Shown: positions 18,878-28,887 of the stretch, one piece after another
Position numbering within the stretch: position 1 is the first letter of the stretch
Layout of the letters: each line of letters begins with the position of its first letter
From: Fidelibacterota bacterium
GTDB taxonomy: Bacteria; Fidelibacterota; Marinisomatia; SCGC-AAA003-L08; D37C17
DNA length: 44,273 bases
Direction: 5' to 3'
Assembly (NCBI GenBank): GCA_002731795.1
Contig: PCCQ01000025.1
Location: 14,049 to 58,321, forward strand
The notes under the pieces: model-generated
What the model saw: only the letters and a program-made list of their open reading frames with translations
Told to the model about the DNA's origin: nothing
Databases searched by the model: none
Translations under genes and position numbers: made by a program

Positions 18878-19807
18878 TTATTTGTTTCCTTCAATATATT
18901 TTTTCGATTTACTAATTAGGTCCTGATTATTGGGATATTCTTCAATTATATATTTAAAATGTTTAAAGGCTAAATCATTGTTTCCAAGATTAATAAATGA
19001 TAGTGCAATCTTATAATCTGCATCAGCAGCCTTATTTCCATCACCTAAACTAGATACTTTTTCATATTCACTTATTGCTAGATTATATTTTTTTTGTAAA
19101 TAATATATTTGGCCAATCCAAAATTGAGCATTATCAGCCAAAGCATGACTATCCTCATTTTTCACTAAGTCATTAAATGCTTTTAAACTATTCTCATAAT
19201 TTTTATTCATGTAAAGTTCAATAGCTCGATCATAATATTCTTTATAATCAACAATAGTATATGTTGATTCTTGTTGGTCAACTGAATCAAAGTTTTGAGT
19301 ATTACTAGTTACAATTGAGCTAAGATTAGTCAAGTTATCAATATTTTGATTCAAATCCTCAATCTGAGATTCAATTATAACTAAATCATTTAGCAAATTG
19401 AAATATAGACTATCAGAGTAAAAAATTTTATCTTCAATGATATTCAACTTGCTCTGAATACGAATTAATGAATTAATTATATCTTGATCTGAAGATATTG
19501 AACCAACTTCTAGTTGACCACTTGTGCTTATTGAATCTCTTAAAGTGTTAATTTTGCTAGTATTTGAATCAATTTTTTCTTTAAGAATTGTAAACCTCTT
19601 ATCATATTCTGTTAAATTATTATCGTTTGTGATGCTTGATTCTTTATTGGCTAAATATGAATTCTTAATAGATTCTATTTCTTTTTTATTTTCTTGAAGT
19701 TGTGATTTTATGTCATCAGAGACCGAAGTGTCCGTAACATAACAACCCAGGGCAGTTAAAATAAAAAGAAGAAGGCATTTATTTCGTATAAAAAGAAAAT
19801 GTCCCAT
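18878..19807 (-). CDS. CpoB/YbgF-like coiled-coil TPR lipoprotein
   Basis: 309 residues. The N-terminus carries a lipobox-like TALGC after a hydrophobic stretch, so it is probably a lipoprotein rather than a soluble periplasmic protein. Residues about 35-175 are a predicted coiled coil (DIKSQLQENKKEIESIKN). The C-terminal 120 residues are TPR repeats of the CpoB/YbgF type (YDRAIELYMNKNYENSLKAF, DNAQFWIGQIYYLQKKYNLAI). CpoB couples peptidoglycan synthesis by PBPs to Tol-Pal envelope constriction. The position right after rodA and mrdA fits an envelope role. No tol or pal gene is in this window. Confidence 0.75.
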   Translation of the reverse strand: MGHFLFIRNKCLLLFILTALGCYVTDTSVSDDIKSQLQENKKEIESIKNSYLANKESSITNDNNLTEYDKRFTILKEKIDSNTSKINTLRDSISTSGQLEVGSISSDQDIINSLIRIQSKLNIIEDKIFYSDSLYFNLLNDLVIIESQIEDLNQNIDNLTNLSSIVTSNTQNFDSVDQQESTYTIVDYKEYYDRAIELYMNKNYENSLKAFNDLVKNEDSHALADNAQFWIGQIYYLQKKYNLAISEYEKVSSLGDGNKAADADYKIALSFINLGNNDLAFKHFKYIIEEYPNNQDLISKSKKYIEGNK

Positions 19808-19847
19808 TATAATAATTTACAAAATTTTTAATATAAAAAGAATCTAA

Positions 19848-21095
19848 TTAAAGATCGTTATTTATAATATTGTTAATAATCGCAATCATAATAAAACATG
19901 ATAGCATAAAAGAGCCACCATAACTTATGAATGGAAATGGTAATCCAATTACTGGAAACAATCCTGAGACCATACTCATATTAATAATAATATGAAAAAA
20001 TAGAATTGAACAAAAACCTACTAGACAAAGAGAATAAAACTTATTAAAAAGTCGCTGAGCATAATCAATCACAAAATACAAAAATACTAAAAAAGTAATG
20101 ACTATTGTAGTTACTAAGAACAACCCCATCTCTTCTGATATGACAGATAAAATAAAATCAGAGTCTTTAATTGGAAGAAATCTTAAGTATGATTGAGTCC
20201 CTTCACCTAAGCCTTTACCTAAAAAACCCCCAGACCCTATTGCAACCTTTGATTGAAATGCCTGATAGCCAATCCCCATCAAATTTGAGTTTTCTGGATT
20301 AAAAATACTTTGCATGAAATCAATTATTCTTCCTTTATGATAATCTTTGAGTAAATATGTCCAAGCATAAGCATTAAACAAACCAAATGTTATATTAATA
20401 ATAAAATTAAAAATAATTGTATCAAGTCTGAATTTATGATATACAAGAATGAAAATTAAAAAAACCATCCACATATAGTATGCTAATAAATTCATCGCTG
20501 CAAGCATACTTAATATAGGAAATAAATAAAGGGATAAAATTTTAAACTTGACTCCAGACCAATATAACATTGGTAGCATTGGTAGCAAATACATTAATCC
20601 TGTACCATAATCTGGTTGCTTAAAAATAAGTAATAATGGCAATAATCCAATTATAAAACTAAAAATAATTAACTGATTATCATTTAACGTATCTTTATAA
20701 TCTGATATAAACCTTGCCAAAGCAAATATAATTATAATTTTTCCAAATTCTGAGGGCTGGAACTGAAAAGACCCAATTAAAATCCATCTTGTTGAATTAT
20801 TTATTGCAGGCATAAATAGTGTTGCAGCAATTAATAAAAGAAGAATAAAATACAAGATATATGCATATTCATAAAAAGCCTGATTTCTAATAAATTGAAA
20901 AAATATAAATATAAGCAAACCACAAAATAACCAAACAAACTGCTTATAGAATACTGAGTGCTCACCAAGAGTATCAATGCTAGTACTTTTTAGTGCAATC
21001 AATCCAATTGCACATAAAAATAAAATAGGTATCATAACTCTAAAATTTATTTTTATAATATTGTTTAGTCTGAAAATATTTATTAAAGCATCCAT
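19848..21095 (-). CDS. rodA: Peptidoglycan glycosyltransferase RodA
   Basis: 415 residues with about ten membrane segments, a SEDS-family glycan polymerase of the elongation complex. Landmarks are RWILIGSFQFQPSEFGK, the catalytic-Asp region LPIKDSDFILSVISEEMG and the C-terminal GLPFPFISYGGS. It begins one base after the mrdA stop, the usual RodA-PBP2 pairing, and follows mreBCD, so the full elongasome core is encoded together. Confidence 0.96.
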   Translation of the reverse strand: MDALINIFRLNNIIKINFRVMIPILFLCAIGLIALKSTSIDTLGEHSVFYKQFVWLFCGLLIFIFFQFIRNQAFYEYAYILYFILLLLIAATLFMPAINNSTRWILIGSFQFQPSEFGKIIIIFALARFISDYKDTLNDNQLIIFSFIIGLLPLLLIFKQPDYGTGLMYLLPMLPMLYWSGVKFKILSLYLFPILSMLAAMNLLAYYMWMVFLIFILVYHKFRLDTIIFNFIINITFGLFNAYAWTYLLKDYHKGRIIDFMQSIFNPENSNLMGIGYQAFQSKVAIGSGGFLGKGLGEGTQSYLRFLPIKDSDFILSVISEEMGLFLVTTIVITFLVFLYFVIDYAQRLFNKFYSLCLVGFCSILFFHIIINMSMVSGLFPVIGLPFPFISYGGSFMLSCFIMIAIINNIINNDL

Positions 21096-21096
21096 A

Positions 21097-22917
21097 TTAG
21101 TCTTGATTATCTATAAAATATTCAAAAAAATCATGAGCCATATTTGAAGCTACACCAGCGCCACTACCTCCATTTTCAACAAGCACAACTAGTGACATTT
21201 TTTTTAAAGTTTTTTTAGATGTTACGTATCCTGCAAACCAAGAATGATCTTCTCCTTGAGGGTTTTGAGCTGTCCCAGTTTTTCCTCTTACAATAGCATC
21301 AGAATTTAAAATATCTGCATTTTTACCCGTACCTTCCTTTACTGCATTATAAATTGCATTATCTAAAAATGTCCAAATCCAAGGGGATAATTCAATATCT
21401 TTTCTAATAACATTATCTTTATTTTTTATTAAATGTGGAGAATAGATATATCCTTTATTTGCTATGAAATTAATTAAATTGACAACCTGTAGCGGAGTTG
21501 CTAAAACCTCTCCCTGACCAATACCCATATTTGCCTTTGCTCCACCAACTGCCCAATTAGTATGCAATACACCTAATTCATCTCTGTATCTATATTTTTT
21601 ATTCATATACTTTCTTGTTGGAATAAGACCTTTCTTCTCATTTGGAAGGTCAATACCAACTAAATCTCCAAAGTTAAATTCTTTAGAAATTTGAACTAAT
21701 TCATCAAAAGATAATTTTTCTACTGCTTCATAAAAATAGACATTACATGAGTTAATTAAAGCATCTTTCAAATTGAGTTCGCCATGTCCTTCTGTATTCC
21801 AACATTTTTTTACAACATCTTTGGTAATTTGATACTCACCATCACATTTATACTTTACTTCCTCTTTACCGGATTTTAAAATCAAACTAGCTGTAACCAA
21901 TTTAAAAACTGAACCAGGAGGATATTGCCCGCTAATTGGTCTATTAAGTAACGGATTATTGGGATCACTATTCCACGTATCCCAAATGTCTTGGGGTACT
22001 GGGCCTTTATTAAAAGGTTTTAAGTCAAAATCAGGGGAGCTGGCAAATGCTAAGATTTCTCCATTAGTTGGATCCATACAAATAATTGCTCCAACACTAT
22101 CTTTTAAAAAATTTTCAGCAATTCTTTGAAGATTTATATCTATACTTGTTATTAATGATGGACCATTTATTACATCCCTACCATCTTTATTGTTAAATAC
22201 TCCCTGATCAACACCTCTATAATCAATTAATCTATACTGTGCACCATTCGCTCCTCGAAGATATGATTCGTAACTTTTTTCTAAACCACTAAATCCATAT
22301 ACGTCACCATAAGAATATTGAAAAAGTGTGTCCTGCTTATTTAGTTTAATTTTTCGCTCATTATCAACTAATCTTACATAGCCAAGAACATGAGATAAAT
22401 TTACATCTGAAACATGTGTCCTTGCAGGTATCTCAGAGAAAATTACACCAGGAAGGTCTATAATATGCTCCTTAAGCATTACCATATCATTGAAATCAAC
22501 AAATCGTTTAGCGATAAATGGATGAAATTTTTCAATTCCTTTGTTTCGACTATATATTTTTTTTGTTAACTCATTCTTATTTATACCAATTATTGAATCA
22601 ATTAATGCAAAGTTGAATTTTTGATAAATTTCTTTACTTCTCTTATCAATTATATCTATAGGCATTATTTCAAAATTATAATTATAAATATTATCTACAA
22701 GAGGAATGGAATCCCTATCATATATTATTCCTCTTGGTGCTTTAATTTCTATTGCTCGTAAACTATTATTACCTGCTAATTTTTTATATTTGTTATAATC
22801 AATAACTTGTAGTTCAAAGAATCTAAACAGTATTGGAAGAAATATAATTACTGCTGAATAGAATAAGGCTTTTTTTCTAAAATAAGTATTCAATCTATTT
22901 AATAATCTTATTATCAA
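21097..22917 (-). CDS. mrdA: Penicillin-binding protein 2, elongation transpeptidase
   Basis: 606 residues. An N-terminal membrane helix (about 15-33) and a pedestal domain (IKAPRGIIYDRD) precede the transpeptidase domain with intact SVFK (336-339), SCN (390-392) and KTG (546-548). It crosslinks peptidoglycan during cell elongation, paired with RodA. The start is uncertain: the ORF begins with TTG at 22917, overlapping mreD by 23 bases, with no clear ribosome site; a second TTG eight codons later would also retain the membrane helix. Confidence 0.95.
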   Translation of the reverse strand: MIIRLLNRLNTYFRKKALFYSAVIIFLPILFRFFELQVIDYNKYKKLAGNNSLRAIEIKAPRGIIYDRDSIPLVDNIYNYNFEIMPIDIIDKRSKEIYQKFNFALIDSIIGINKNELTKKIYSRNKGIEKFHPFIAKRFVDFNDMVMLKEHIIDLPGVIFSEIPARTHVSDVNLSHVLGYVRLVDNERKIKLNKQDTLFQYSYGDVYGFSGLEKSYESYLRGANGAQYRLIDYRGVDQGVFNNKDGRDVINGPSLITSIDINLQRIAENFLKDSVGAIICMDPTNGEILAFASSPDFDLKPFNKGPVPQDIWDTWNSDPNNPLLNRPISGQYPPGSVFKLVTASLILKSGKEEVKYKCDGEYQITKDVVKKCWNTEGHGELNLKDALINSCNVYFYEAVEKLSFDELVQISKEFNFGDLVGIDLPNEKKGLIPTRKYMNKKYRYRDELGVLHTNWAVGGAKANMGIGQGEVLATPLQVVNLINFIANKGYIYSPHLIKNKDNVIRKDIELSPWIWTFLDNAIYNAVKEGTGKNADILNSDAIVRGKTGTAQNPQGEDHSWFAGYVTSKKTLKKMSLVVLVENGGSGAGVASNMAHDFFEYFIDNQD

Positions 22918-23389
22918 TTAGTATGAATCTATTTACAACTAATAAAAGAATAAGCATAAAAATTGATTCAAGAATTGATGATTTAAAAGTAAATGCTAAA
23001 GAGGTAATACTTCTATCAAACATCATATAACATGCAAAAATATAATGAATTTGAAAAGTAAGGAATAAATAGCCTAATTTAATTTTGTTGTTCCAGACTC
23101 TATCATATTTAGACAATAATCCAAGCATAAATCCAGCTATAGTTTTTGAAAATGCAAATAAACCTATAAGATTGCTCTGAGAAACAAAATCTTGGAATAG
23201 ACCAAGAACAAATCCAATAATGATTAAATAATATCTCTCATAAAGCAATGAAAGATAAACTAAATATATTAGGACTAAATCAGGAAAAAGCATTATATCT
23301 CTAGATATAACATAACTAGGGATATAAAGTTGAGCTATTATCAAAAAAAGCAGTATATAAATTTGTCTTAAAATTCTAATATCTATCAT
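22895..23389 (-). CDS. mreD: Rod shape-determining membrane protein MreD
   Basis: 164 residues, hydrophobic throughout with about five membrane segments. The family is poorly conserved, but FPDLVLIYLVYLSLLYER, LGLFQDFVSQSNLIGLFAFSKTI and the position between mreC and mrdA identify it. It overlaps mreC by ATGA. It is an inner-membrane part of the elongation complex. Confidence 0.9.
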   Translation of the reverse strand: MIDIRILRQIYILLFLIIAQLYIPSYVISRDIMLFPDLVLIYLVYLSLLYERYYLIIIGFVLGLFQDFVSQSNLIGLFAFSKTIAGFMLGLLSKYDRVWNNKIKLGYLFLTFQIHYIFACYMMFDRSITSLAFTFKSSILESIFMLILLLVVNRFILIDNKIIK

Positions 23390-24150
23390 AGAACCACAAA
23401 TACATGATTAAAGTTAATAAGATCTGCTAAAATTTGAACTTCAATATCTTGAAATGGGCTATCATTATTTTTATTTATCCTAACTACTTTTGCAACTGGA
23501 ATAGAACTTGGATATATAGTTGAAATTCCAGAAGTATATACAATATCACCAACCTCAATATTAGCAGTTTTTCTTACTCCATAAATGATTCCAAGCCCTT
23601 TATGTGTTGCTTTAAATTCCCCCACAACCATATCACTTCCAACTCTAACTGATATTACAAAGTTTTTATCTGTAATTAATTGTACTTTTGATGCACGATC
23701 TGAACAGACTTCTATTTTACCTATAAGACCATTGATATCTACTACAGGCAAATTAGATTCTACACCATCTTTTATTCCTAAATTAATTGTAATTGTTCTC
23801 ATTAAATAAGTATAGTTATCATTAACAACCTTAGCAATCTTCAAAGACCATGGCTGTTCATCATAAAAATCTAATAAATTTTTTAATACAGAGTTTTCAT
23901 GCTCATAATGAATTAGTTCAGAGTTTAGCATGTTCATTTGTACTAGCTTTTGCTTTAATAACTCATTATCTTTTTTTATAGTCATTAGATTTGAATAATA
24001 AGTTTGGGGATAAGTTACTATTGAAATAAAATCAGCTATTTCAGCTTTAACACTATAAACGACAGTTGATTTTGAGGAAAAATATAGTAAGAGTGATAGA
24101 AGCAAACAGAGAAATAAAATTATAACATCTCTATTTATATATTTTATCAA
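23386..24150 (-). CDS. mreC: Cell shape protein MreC
   Basis: 254 residues: one N-terminal membrane helix (about 10-27), a short coiled coil (about 55-90, NELLKQKLVQMNMLNSELIHYE) and the periplasmic double beta-barrel domain (INLGIKDGVESNLPVVDINGLIGKI, GDIVYTSGISTIYPSSIPVAKV). MreC links cytoplasmic MreB with PBP2 and RodA in the periplasm. It overlaps mreB and mreD by ATGA on both sides, so the three are tightly coupled. Confidence 0.95.
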   Translation of the reverse strand: MIKYINRDVIILFLCLLLSLLLYFSSKSTVVYSVKAEIADFISIVTYPQTYYSNLMTIKKDNELLKQKLVQMNMLNSELIHYEHENSVLKNLLDFYDEQPWSLKIAKVVNDNYTYLMRTITINLGIKDGVESNLPVVDINGLIGKIEVCSDRASKVQLITDKNFVISVRVGSDMVVGEFKATHKGLGIIYGVRKTANIEVGDIVYTSGISTIYPSSIPVAKVVRINKNNDSPFQDIEVQILADLINFNHVFVVL

Positions 24151-25178
24151 GGTTGTATTAAAACGTTTTGAAATTTTTTAAGGCTGTCTAAAACTATGCC
24201 AGTACCTTTAACAACTGAATAGCATGGATCTTCAGCTACATGGACTGGTAATCCTGTTTTATTTTTAATATGCTCATCAAGTCCTTTAAGCTGGGCACCA
24301 CCTCCAGTCATAATAATACCAAAATCAATTAGATCTGATGCATGCTCTGGAGGGGTTTTATCTAAAGCTCTTTTAATTGCTGCTGTTATCTGATAAACTG
24401 TTTCTGATAATGCTTGTCTTATTTCATCAGATGAGACTTGTACTGTTTTAGGTATTCCAGTAATCAAGTCTAATCCTTTTACTGCTATAGATTTACCTGA
24501 AGTTCTAACTGCAGAACCAACTGTACATTTAATTTCTTCTGCTGTTCTCTCACCAATTGCCAATTTATGATGATCTTTAAACCACTGGACTATAGATTCG
24601 GTCTGTTCATCACCTGCAGTATTAATGGTTTCAAGAGCCCCAATTCCATTTAATGAAATTACTGCAATTTCAGTTGTGCCACCTCCAATATCTACAACCA
24701 TACTCCCAACAGGTCCATTAACATCAATACCAATACCTATCGCTGCAGCCATTGGTTCTTCAATTAAATATACTTCACTTGCATTTGCATGCTCTGCAGA
24801 TTCTTTAACAGCTCTTTGTTCAACATCAGTTCTTCCTGATGGAATACAAATAACGATTCTTGGCCTTGCAATCCTACTCATATTTAATTTTCTTATAAAG
24901 CCTCTAATCATAGCATCAGCCATTTTATAATCAGCTATAACTCCATCCCTAAGGGGTCTAATTGTTTCTATACCTTTATGAGTTCGACCGAGCATTGCTT
25001 TAGCTTCTTTTCCGACAGCAATAATTTTATTAGTAATCTTATCCCTAGCAACGATGGATGGCTCATTTAAAACGACCTCTTGATTTTTCATCCATATCAA
25101 AGTATTTGCAGTTCCTAAATCAATTGCAATATCCCCTGAAAGCATTTTTCTAATTGATGACATTGAGTAATTTGACAT
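24147..25178 (-). CDS. mreB: Actin-like rod shape protein MreB
   Basis: 343 residues, the normal length. The actin-fold motifs are clear: phosphate 1 DLGTANTLIW, connect region EEPMAAAIGIG, phosphate 2 VVDIGGGTTEIAVIS and adenosine motif GGGAQLKGLD. An amphipathic N-terminus (MSSIRKMLSGDIAI) should bind the membrane. It begins 10 bases after purH, so the shape genes appear to share a transcript with purine synthesis. Confidence 0.97.
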   Translation of the reverse strand: MSNYSMSSIRKMLSGDIAIDLGTANTLIWMKNQEVVLNEPSIVARDKITNKIIAVGKEAKAMLGRTHKGIETIRPLRDGVIADYKMADAMIRGFIRKLNMSRIARPRIVICIPSGRTDVEQRAVKESAEHANASEVYLIEEPMAAAIGIGIDVNGPVGSMVVDIGGGTTEIAVISLNGIGALETINTAGDEQTESIVQWFKDHHKLAIGERTAEEIKCTVGSAVRTSGKSIAVKGLDLITGIPKTVQVSSDEIRQALSETVYQITAAIKRALDKTPPEHASDLIDFGIIMTGGGAQLKGLDEHIKNKTGLPVHVAEDPCYSVVKGTGIVLDSLKKFQNVLIQP

Positions 25179-25188
25179 ATTTTACACC

Positions 25189-26721
25189 TTAATGATAGAA
25201 GTGTCTAGCTTTAGTAAACAACATTGATAATCCTAAATCATCCGCGACATCTATAGCATCAGAATCTTTTATTGATCCACCAGGTTGAATTATTGATTTT
25301 ATACCTGCTTTAGCAGCAATCTCAATACAATCTGGGAAAGGGAAAAAAGCATCTGAAGCCATAATTGCTCCTTCTAAACTTAAACCAGTTTCTGAGATTT
25401 TCCTAATAGCATTTTTTACAGAATCTACCCTCGACATTTGTCCCGCTCCCGCAGCAAGAACTTGATTGTCATTTGCAAAAACTATAGCATTTGACTTTAC
25501 ATATTTAACTAATTTCCAACCTAACTCTAAAGCATTGATTTCATTTGGTGCAGGTTTCAACTTTGTAACTACATCGCAATTATTGATATCAAAAGATAAT
25601 TGATCTCTGTCCTGTACTAAATAGCCGCCTAATGCATTTTTAATCATTTTATTTGAAAGTGTAAATCCTTTTGAAGTTTTTATTAATCTCAAATTCTTTT
25701 TTGATTTAAAAATCTCTAAACTTTGATCATCAAAATCTGGAGCAACAATGCATTCTAAAAATGGCTTAACTAATATTTCTGCAAGCTCTATTTCAACTAT
25801 TGAGTTAAAACCCACTATACCTCCAAAATAGCTTACTGGGTCAGAACTAACTGCCCGTTCAAACGCCTCAACTGTATTATCTCCAATAGCAAAACCACAA
25901 GGGTTTGCGTGTTTAATAATACTACAAGATATCTGCTCAAAATCATTAACAATTGAAAAAGCAGATTCAATATCTGTATAGTTATTATAAGAAAGTTGCT
26001 TTCCCTGAAGCTGACTCCAAGAATTATCATTGTCTTTTAAGGTATAAAAAGCAGCTTTCTGATGAGGATTTTCTCCATATCTTAGCTCATCTTTTTTAAC
26101 CGCATTTATTGTTATTTTATCAGCAAGCCCCTCATTTTTATCTGACTTTAAATAACTAGAAATTTGCATATCATATTGAGTTGTAATTTCAAATATCTTA
26201 GTCGCATACTGTTGCCTATGTTCGATTGATATCTGACCATTTGAATTATCAAATTTACTTATGAAATCTTCATAATCACTAGAATCGCACAAAGGAATAA
26301 CACTTTCATGATTTTTAGCTGCAGCTCTTAACATAGAGGGACCACCAATATCAATAAATTCAATTGCTTTATTTATTGGTAATTTTTTTTCAATTGCCTG
26401 TTCAACAAATGGATATAGATTAACTACAACTAAGTCAATTTCAAATGCATCCATGGCTAACAAGTCAGATATGTGAGAATTATTTTTTCTATCTGCCAAG
26501 ATTCCACCAAAAACCTTTGGATGAAGTGTTTTAACTCTACCATCCATTATAGATCCGAAACCAGTTAAATCTGAAACAGATGTTACTGGGATATCATTTT
26601 GCTCAAGTAAACTTTTTGTACCTCCAGTGGATAGTATTTCAAAACCTCTTTCAACTAGAGATTTTGAAAATTCTACAATTCCAGTTTTATCCCATACACT
26701 AATTAATGCTTTTTTATTCAT
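25189..26721 (-). CDS. purH: Bifunctional AICAR transformylase / IMP cyclohydrolase
   Basis: 510 residues from ATG 26721 (MNKKALISVWDKTG); the ORF-track start is a TTG two codons upstream. AAGG lies about seven bases before the ATG, which overlaps the purN stop by eight bases. The N-terminal IMP cyclohydrolase (SVWDKTGIVEFSKSL, STGGT, GGPSMLRAAAKN) is followed by AICAR transformylase (LRYGENPHQKAAFY, SCSIIKHANPCG, ASDAFFPFPD). Together they carry out the last two steps to IMP, using 10-formyl-tetrahydrofolate. Confidence 0.97.
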   Translation of the reverse strand: MNKKALISVWDKTGIVEFSKSLVERGFEILSTGGTKSLLEQNDIPVTSVSDLTGFGSIMDGRVKTLHPKVFGGILADRKNNSHISDLLAMDAFEIDLVVVNLYPFVEQAIEKKLPINKAIEFIDIGGPSMLRAAAKNHESVIPLCDSSDYEDFISKFDNSNGQISIEHRQQYATKIFEITTQYDMQISSYLKSDKNEGLADKITINAVKKDELRYGENPHQKAAFYTLKDNDNSWSQLQGKQLSYNNYTDIESAFSIVNDFEQISCSIIKHANPCGFAIGDNTVEAFERAVSSDPVSYFGGIVGFNSIVEIELAEILVKPFLECIVAPDFDDQSLEIFKSKKNLRLIKTSKGFTLSNKMIKNALGGYLVQDRDQLSFDINNCDVVTKLKPAPNEINALELGWKLVKYVKSNAIVFANDNQVLAAGAGQMSRVDSVKNAIRKISETGLSLEGAIMASDAFFPFPDCIEIAAKAGIKSIIQPGGSIKDSDAIDVADDLGLSMLFTKARHFYH

Positions 26722-27310
26722 TTTCAACCTTATTTATTATTTGATTTATTATTTTTGAGTACAATTTATGTTCATAGCTTAAAACTCTTTTTGATAAAGA
26801 TTCTGCAGTATCATTTTTATAAACCTCGATAGGTTCTTCATGTATTGTTAGACCTTTATCATATTCTTCATTAACATAATGAATCGTTACAGCTGTTGAG
26901 TTGACTTGGCTGCTTATTACAGCATTATGAACATTCATTCCATAAAAGCCTTTACCTCCAAACTCTGGAAGCTTGCCTGGGTGAATATTTATAATTTTAT
27001 TTTTAAATGCTTCAACAACTTCTTTTGGAATTAGTTTCATATAACCAGCTAAAATAATTAAATGTGGTTTACATGACAATAACCGATCATTTAAACTTTT
27101 TATATATGCTGATCTATTAGGATGTGTTTTTTGATTAACTATAAAAGTGTTAATTGAATTATTTTTTGCAAATGACACTGAACCTGAATTAGAATTATTT
27201 GATACTAAAAGTTCAATCTTCGCATTCTCGATTTTTTGGTCTTTAATATTATTATATATAGCTTTAAAATTTGAACCACTACCTGACGCAAAAATAACTA
27301 ATCTTTTCAT
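26714..27310 (-). CDS. purN: Phosphoribosylglycinamide formyltransferase
   Basis: 198 residues. N-terminal FASGSGSNFKAIYNN binds the phosphoribosyl group. The catalytic segment INIHPGKLPEFGGKGFYG supplies Asn and His, and EEYDKG supplies Asp. It transfers formyl from 10-formyl-tetrahydrofolate to GAR, the third step of purine synthesis. Its ATG overlaps the serA stop by one base (TAATG), and purH overlaps its own stop. Confidence 0.95.
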   Translation of the reverse strand: MKRLVIFASGSGSNFKAIYNNIKDQKIENAKIELLVSNNSNSGSVSFAKNNSINTFIVNQKTHPNRSAYIKSLNDRLLSCKPHLIILAGYMKLIPKEVVEAFKNKIINIHPGKLPEFGGKGFYGMNVHNAVISSQVNSTAVTIHYVNEEYDKGLTIHEEPIEVYKNDTAESLSKRVLSYEHKLYSKIINQIINKVENE

Positions 27311-28887
27311 TATAATTCTAATTGACTAACTGTTTGTATCTCAGTTAAGGATTCAAGTTCACTAATTTTAGCTTTATCTAGTTTTTCATCAACCTTTATT
27401 ATAGAATATGCAGATTTATTTTTTATTTCTCTGCTCAAAATATAACTAGCAATGTTAATATTATTATTTCCTAAAAATGTTCCAACTTTTCCAATAACTC
27501 CAGGAATATCTTCATTCTTAACAAATAACATTACACCTTCAGGAAATACATCAATTTTATATCCCATTATATTTACTATACGAGGATGATTTTCAGCAAA
27601 GACACTACCCCCTATGGAATACTTACCACTAGGAGTTGTGACCGTTGCCATAATTAGATTTGAATAACTAATTTTCTCAGATGAGTAAGAATGAGATATC
27701 GAAATCCCTCTTTCTTCTGCTACAGAAATAGCATTGATAAAATTAATTCTATTATCTGTGACTTTATTAAAAAGCCCTTTTAAAAATGAAATTGTAATAG
27801 GCTTAACCTCATCAATAGATCCATAACATTCAATTTTTACTGAACTTACCGATTCAAATATTAATTGAGATAAAATTACACCTAACTTTTCACTCATATC
27901 TAAATAAGGTTCAATTTTTCTCAATATAGACATATCAGCAATTGGAATATTAAGTACATTTGACATCTTTTGATCTAGCAAATAATCTTTAACTTGTTCA
28001 CATATACCCTTTGAGACTCCTTCTTTTGCTTCAACTGTAGATGCACCGAGATGAGGAGTAATTAATAAATTTTTGGTTGATAAAAAAGGATGATCATTTT
28101 CTATCGGCTCCTTTACAAAAACATCTATCGCAGCTCCAGCAATTACACCATCATTCAAAGCTGCACTTAAATCTTTTTCATTGATTATGCCGCCTCTTGC
28201 AACATTAATAATTCTAGATGATGATTTCATCATTTTTAAGCGATTTATATCAAATAAATCCCGTGTCGCATCTATAAGAGGTACATGTACAGTAATAAAA
28301 TCACTTTCAGTGGTAAGATAATCGATATCAACAATTTTGATTGTATCTGGATCAAACATTTCTTGATTAACAAAGGGATCATGACCTATTACATTCATAT
28401 CATATGACAATGCACGCTTCATAACTTCTCTGCCAATTTTACCTAATCCAACAATACCAATAGTTTTATCTTTTAACTCATTGCCAACTAACTGATGTCT
28501 ATTCCACTCTCCTTTCATTAATCCCAGGTGACCTTCATGAACATTTCTTGAAAGCGCTGATAGTAAAGACATTGTGTGCTCAGCTGCAGATATTGTATTG
28601 CCATCAGGAAGATTCATAACAACCACTCCTGATGATGTTGCCGCATTAATATCAATATTATCTACTCCAACACCAGCTCTTCCTATAATTGATAATGATT
28701 TTGCTTCTTCAATATGTTTCTTTGAAATATTTGTTCCACTTCTTATGATCCATCCATTAATAGTTGGTAATAATGCTTCTAGTTCATCATTAGATATCGA
28801 TGGTCTATATATTATCTCAAGATTTTCATCTTCAAGTATTTTTAATCCATTATCTGAAATTGGATCTGTAATTAAAATTTTATGCAT
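27310..28887 (-). CDS. serA: D-3-phosphoglycerate dehydrogenase
   Basis: 525 residues, the long form with an intervening ASB-type domain and a C-terminal ACT domain (about 450-525, LFVKNEDIPGVIGKVGTFLG). NAD-binding GIVGLGKIGREVM, catalytic Arg in NVARGGIINEKDL and His in TPHLGAST are intact. It makes phosphohydroxypyruvate, the first committed step to serine; the ACT domain suggests serine feedback. It overlaps the aminotransferase gene by eight bases, so the two probably act in sequence. Confidence 0.96.
   Translation of the reverse strand: MHKILITDPISDNGLKILEDENLEIIYRPSISNDELEALLPTINGWIIRSGTNISKKHIEEAKSLSIIGRAGVGVDNIDINAATSSGVVVMNLPDGNTISAAEHTMSLLSALSRNVHEGHLGLMKGEWNRHQLVGNELKDKTIGIVGLGKIGREVMKRALSYDMNVIGHDPFVNQEMFDPDTIKIVDIDYLTTESDFITVHVPLIDATRDLFDINRLKMMKSSSRIINVARGGIINEKDLSAALNDGVIAGAAIDVFVKEPIENDHPFLSTKNLLITPHLGASTVEAKEGVSKGICEQVKDYLLDQKMSNVLNIPIADMSILRKIEPYLDMSEKLGVILSQLIFESVSSVKIECYGSIDEVKPITISFLKGLFNKVTDNRINFINAISVAEERGISISHSYSSEKISYSNLIMATVTTPSGKYSIGGSVFAENHPRIVNIMGYKIDVFPEGVMLFVKNEDIPGVIGKVGTFLGNNNINIASYILSREIKNKSAYSIIKVDEKLDKAKISELESLTEIQTVSQLEL

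Noticed and set aside
24625-24930. 101-codon plus-strand ORF
   Set aside because: It is fully antisense to the conserved nucleotide-binding core of mreB.
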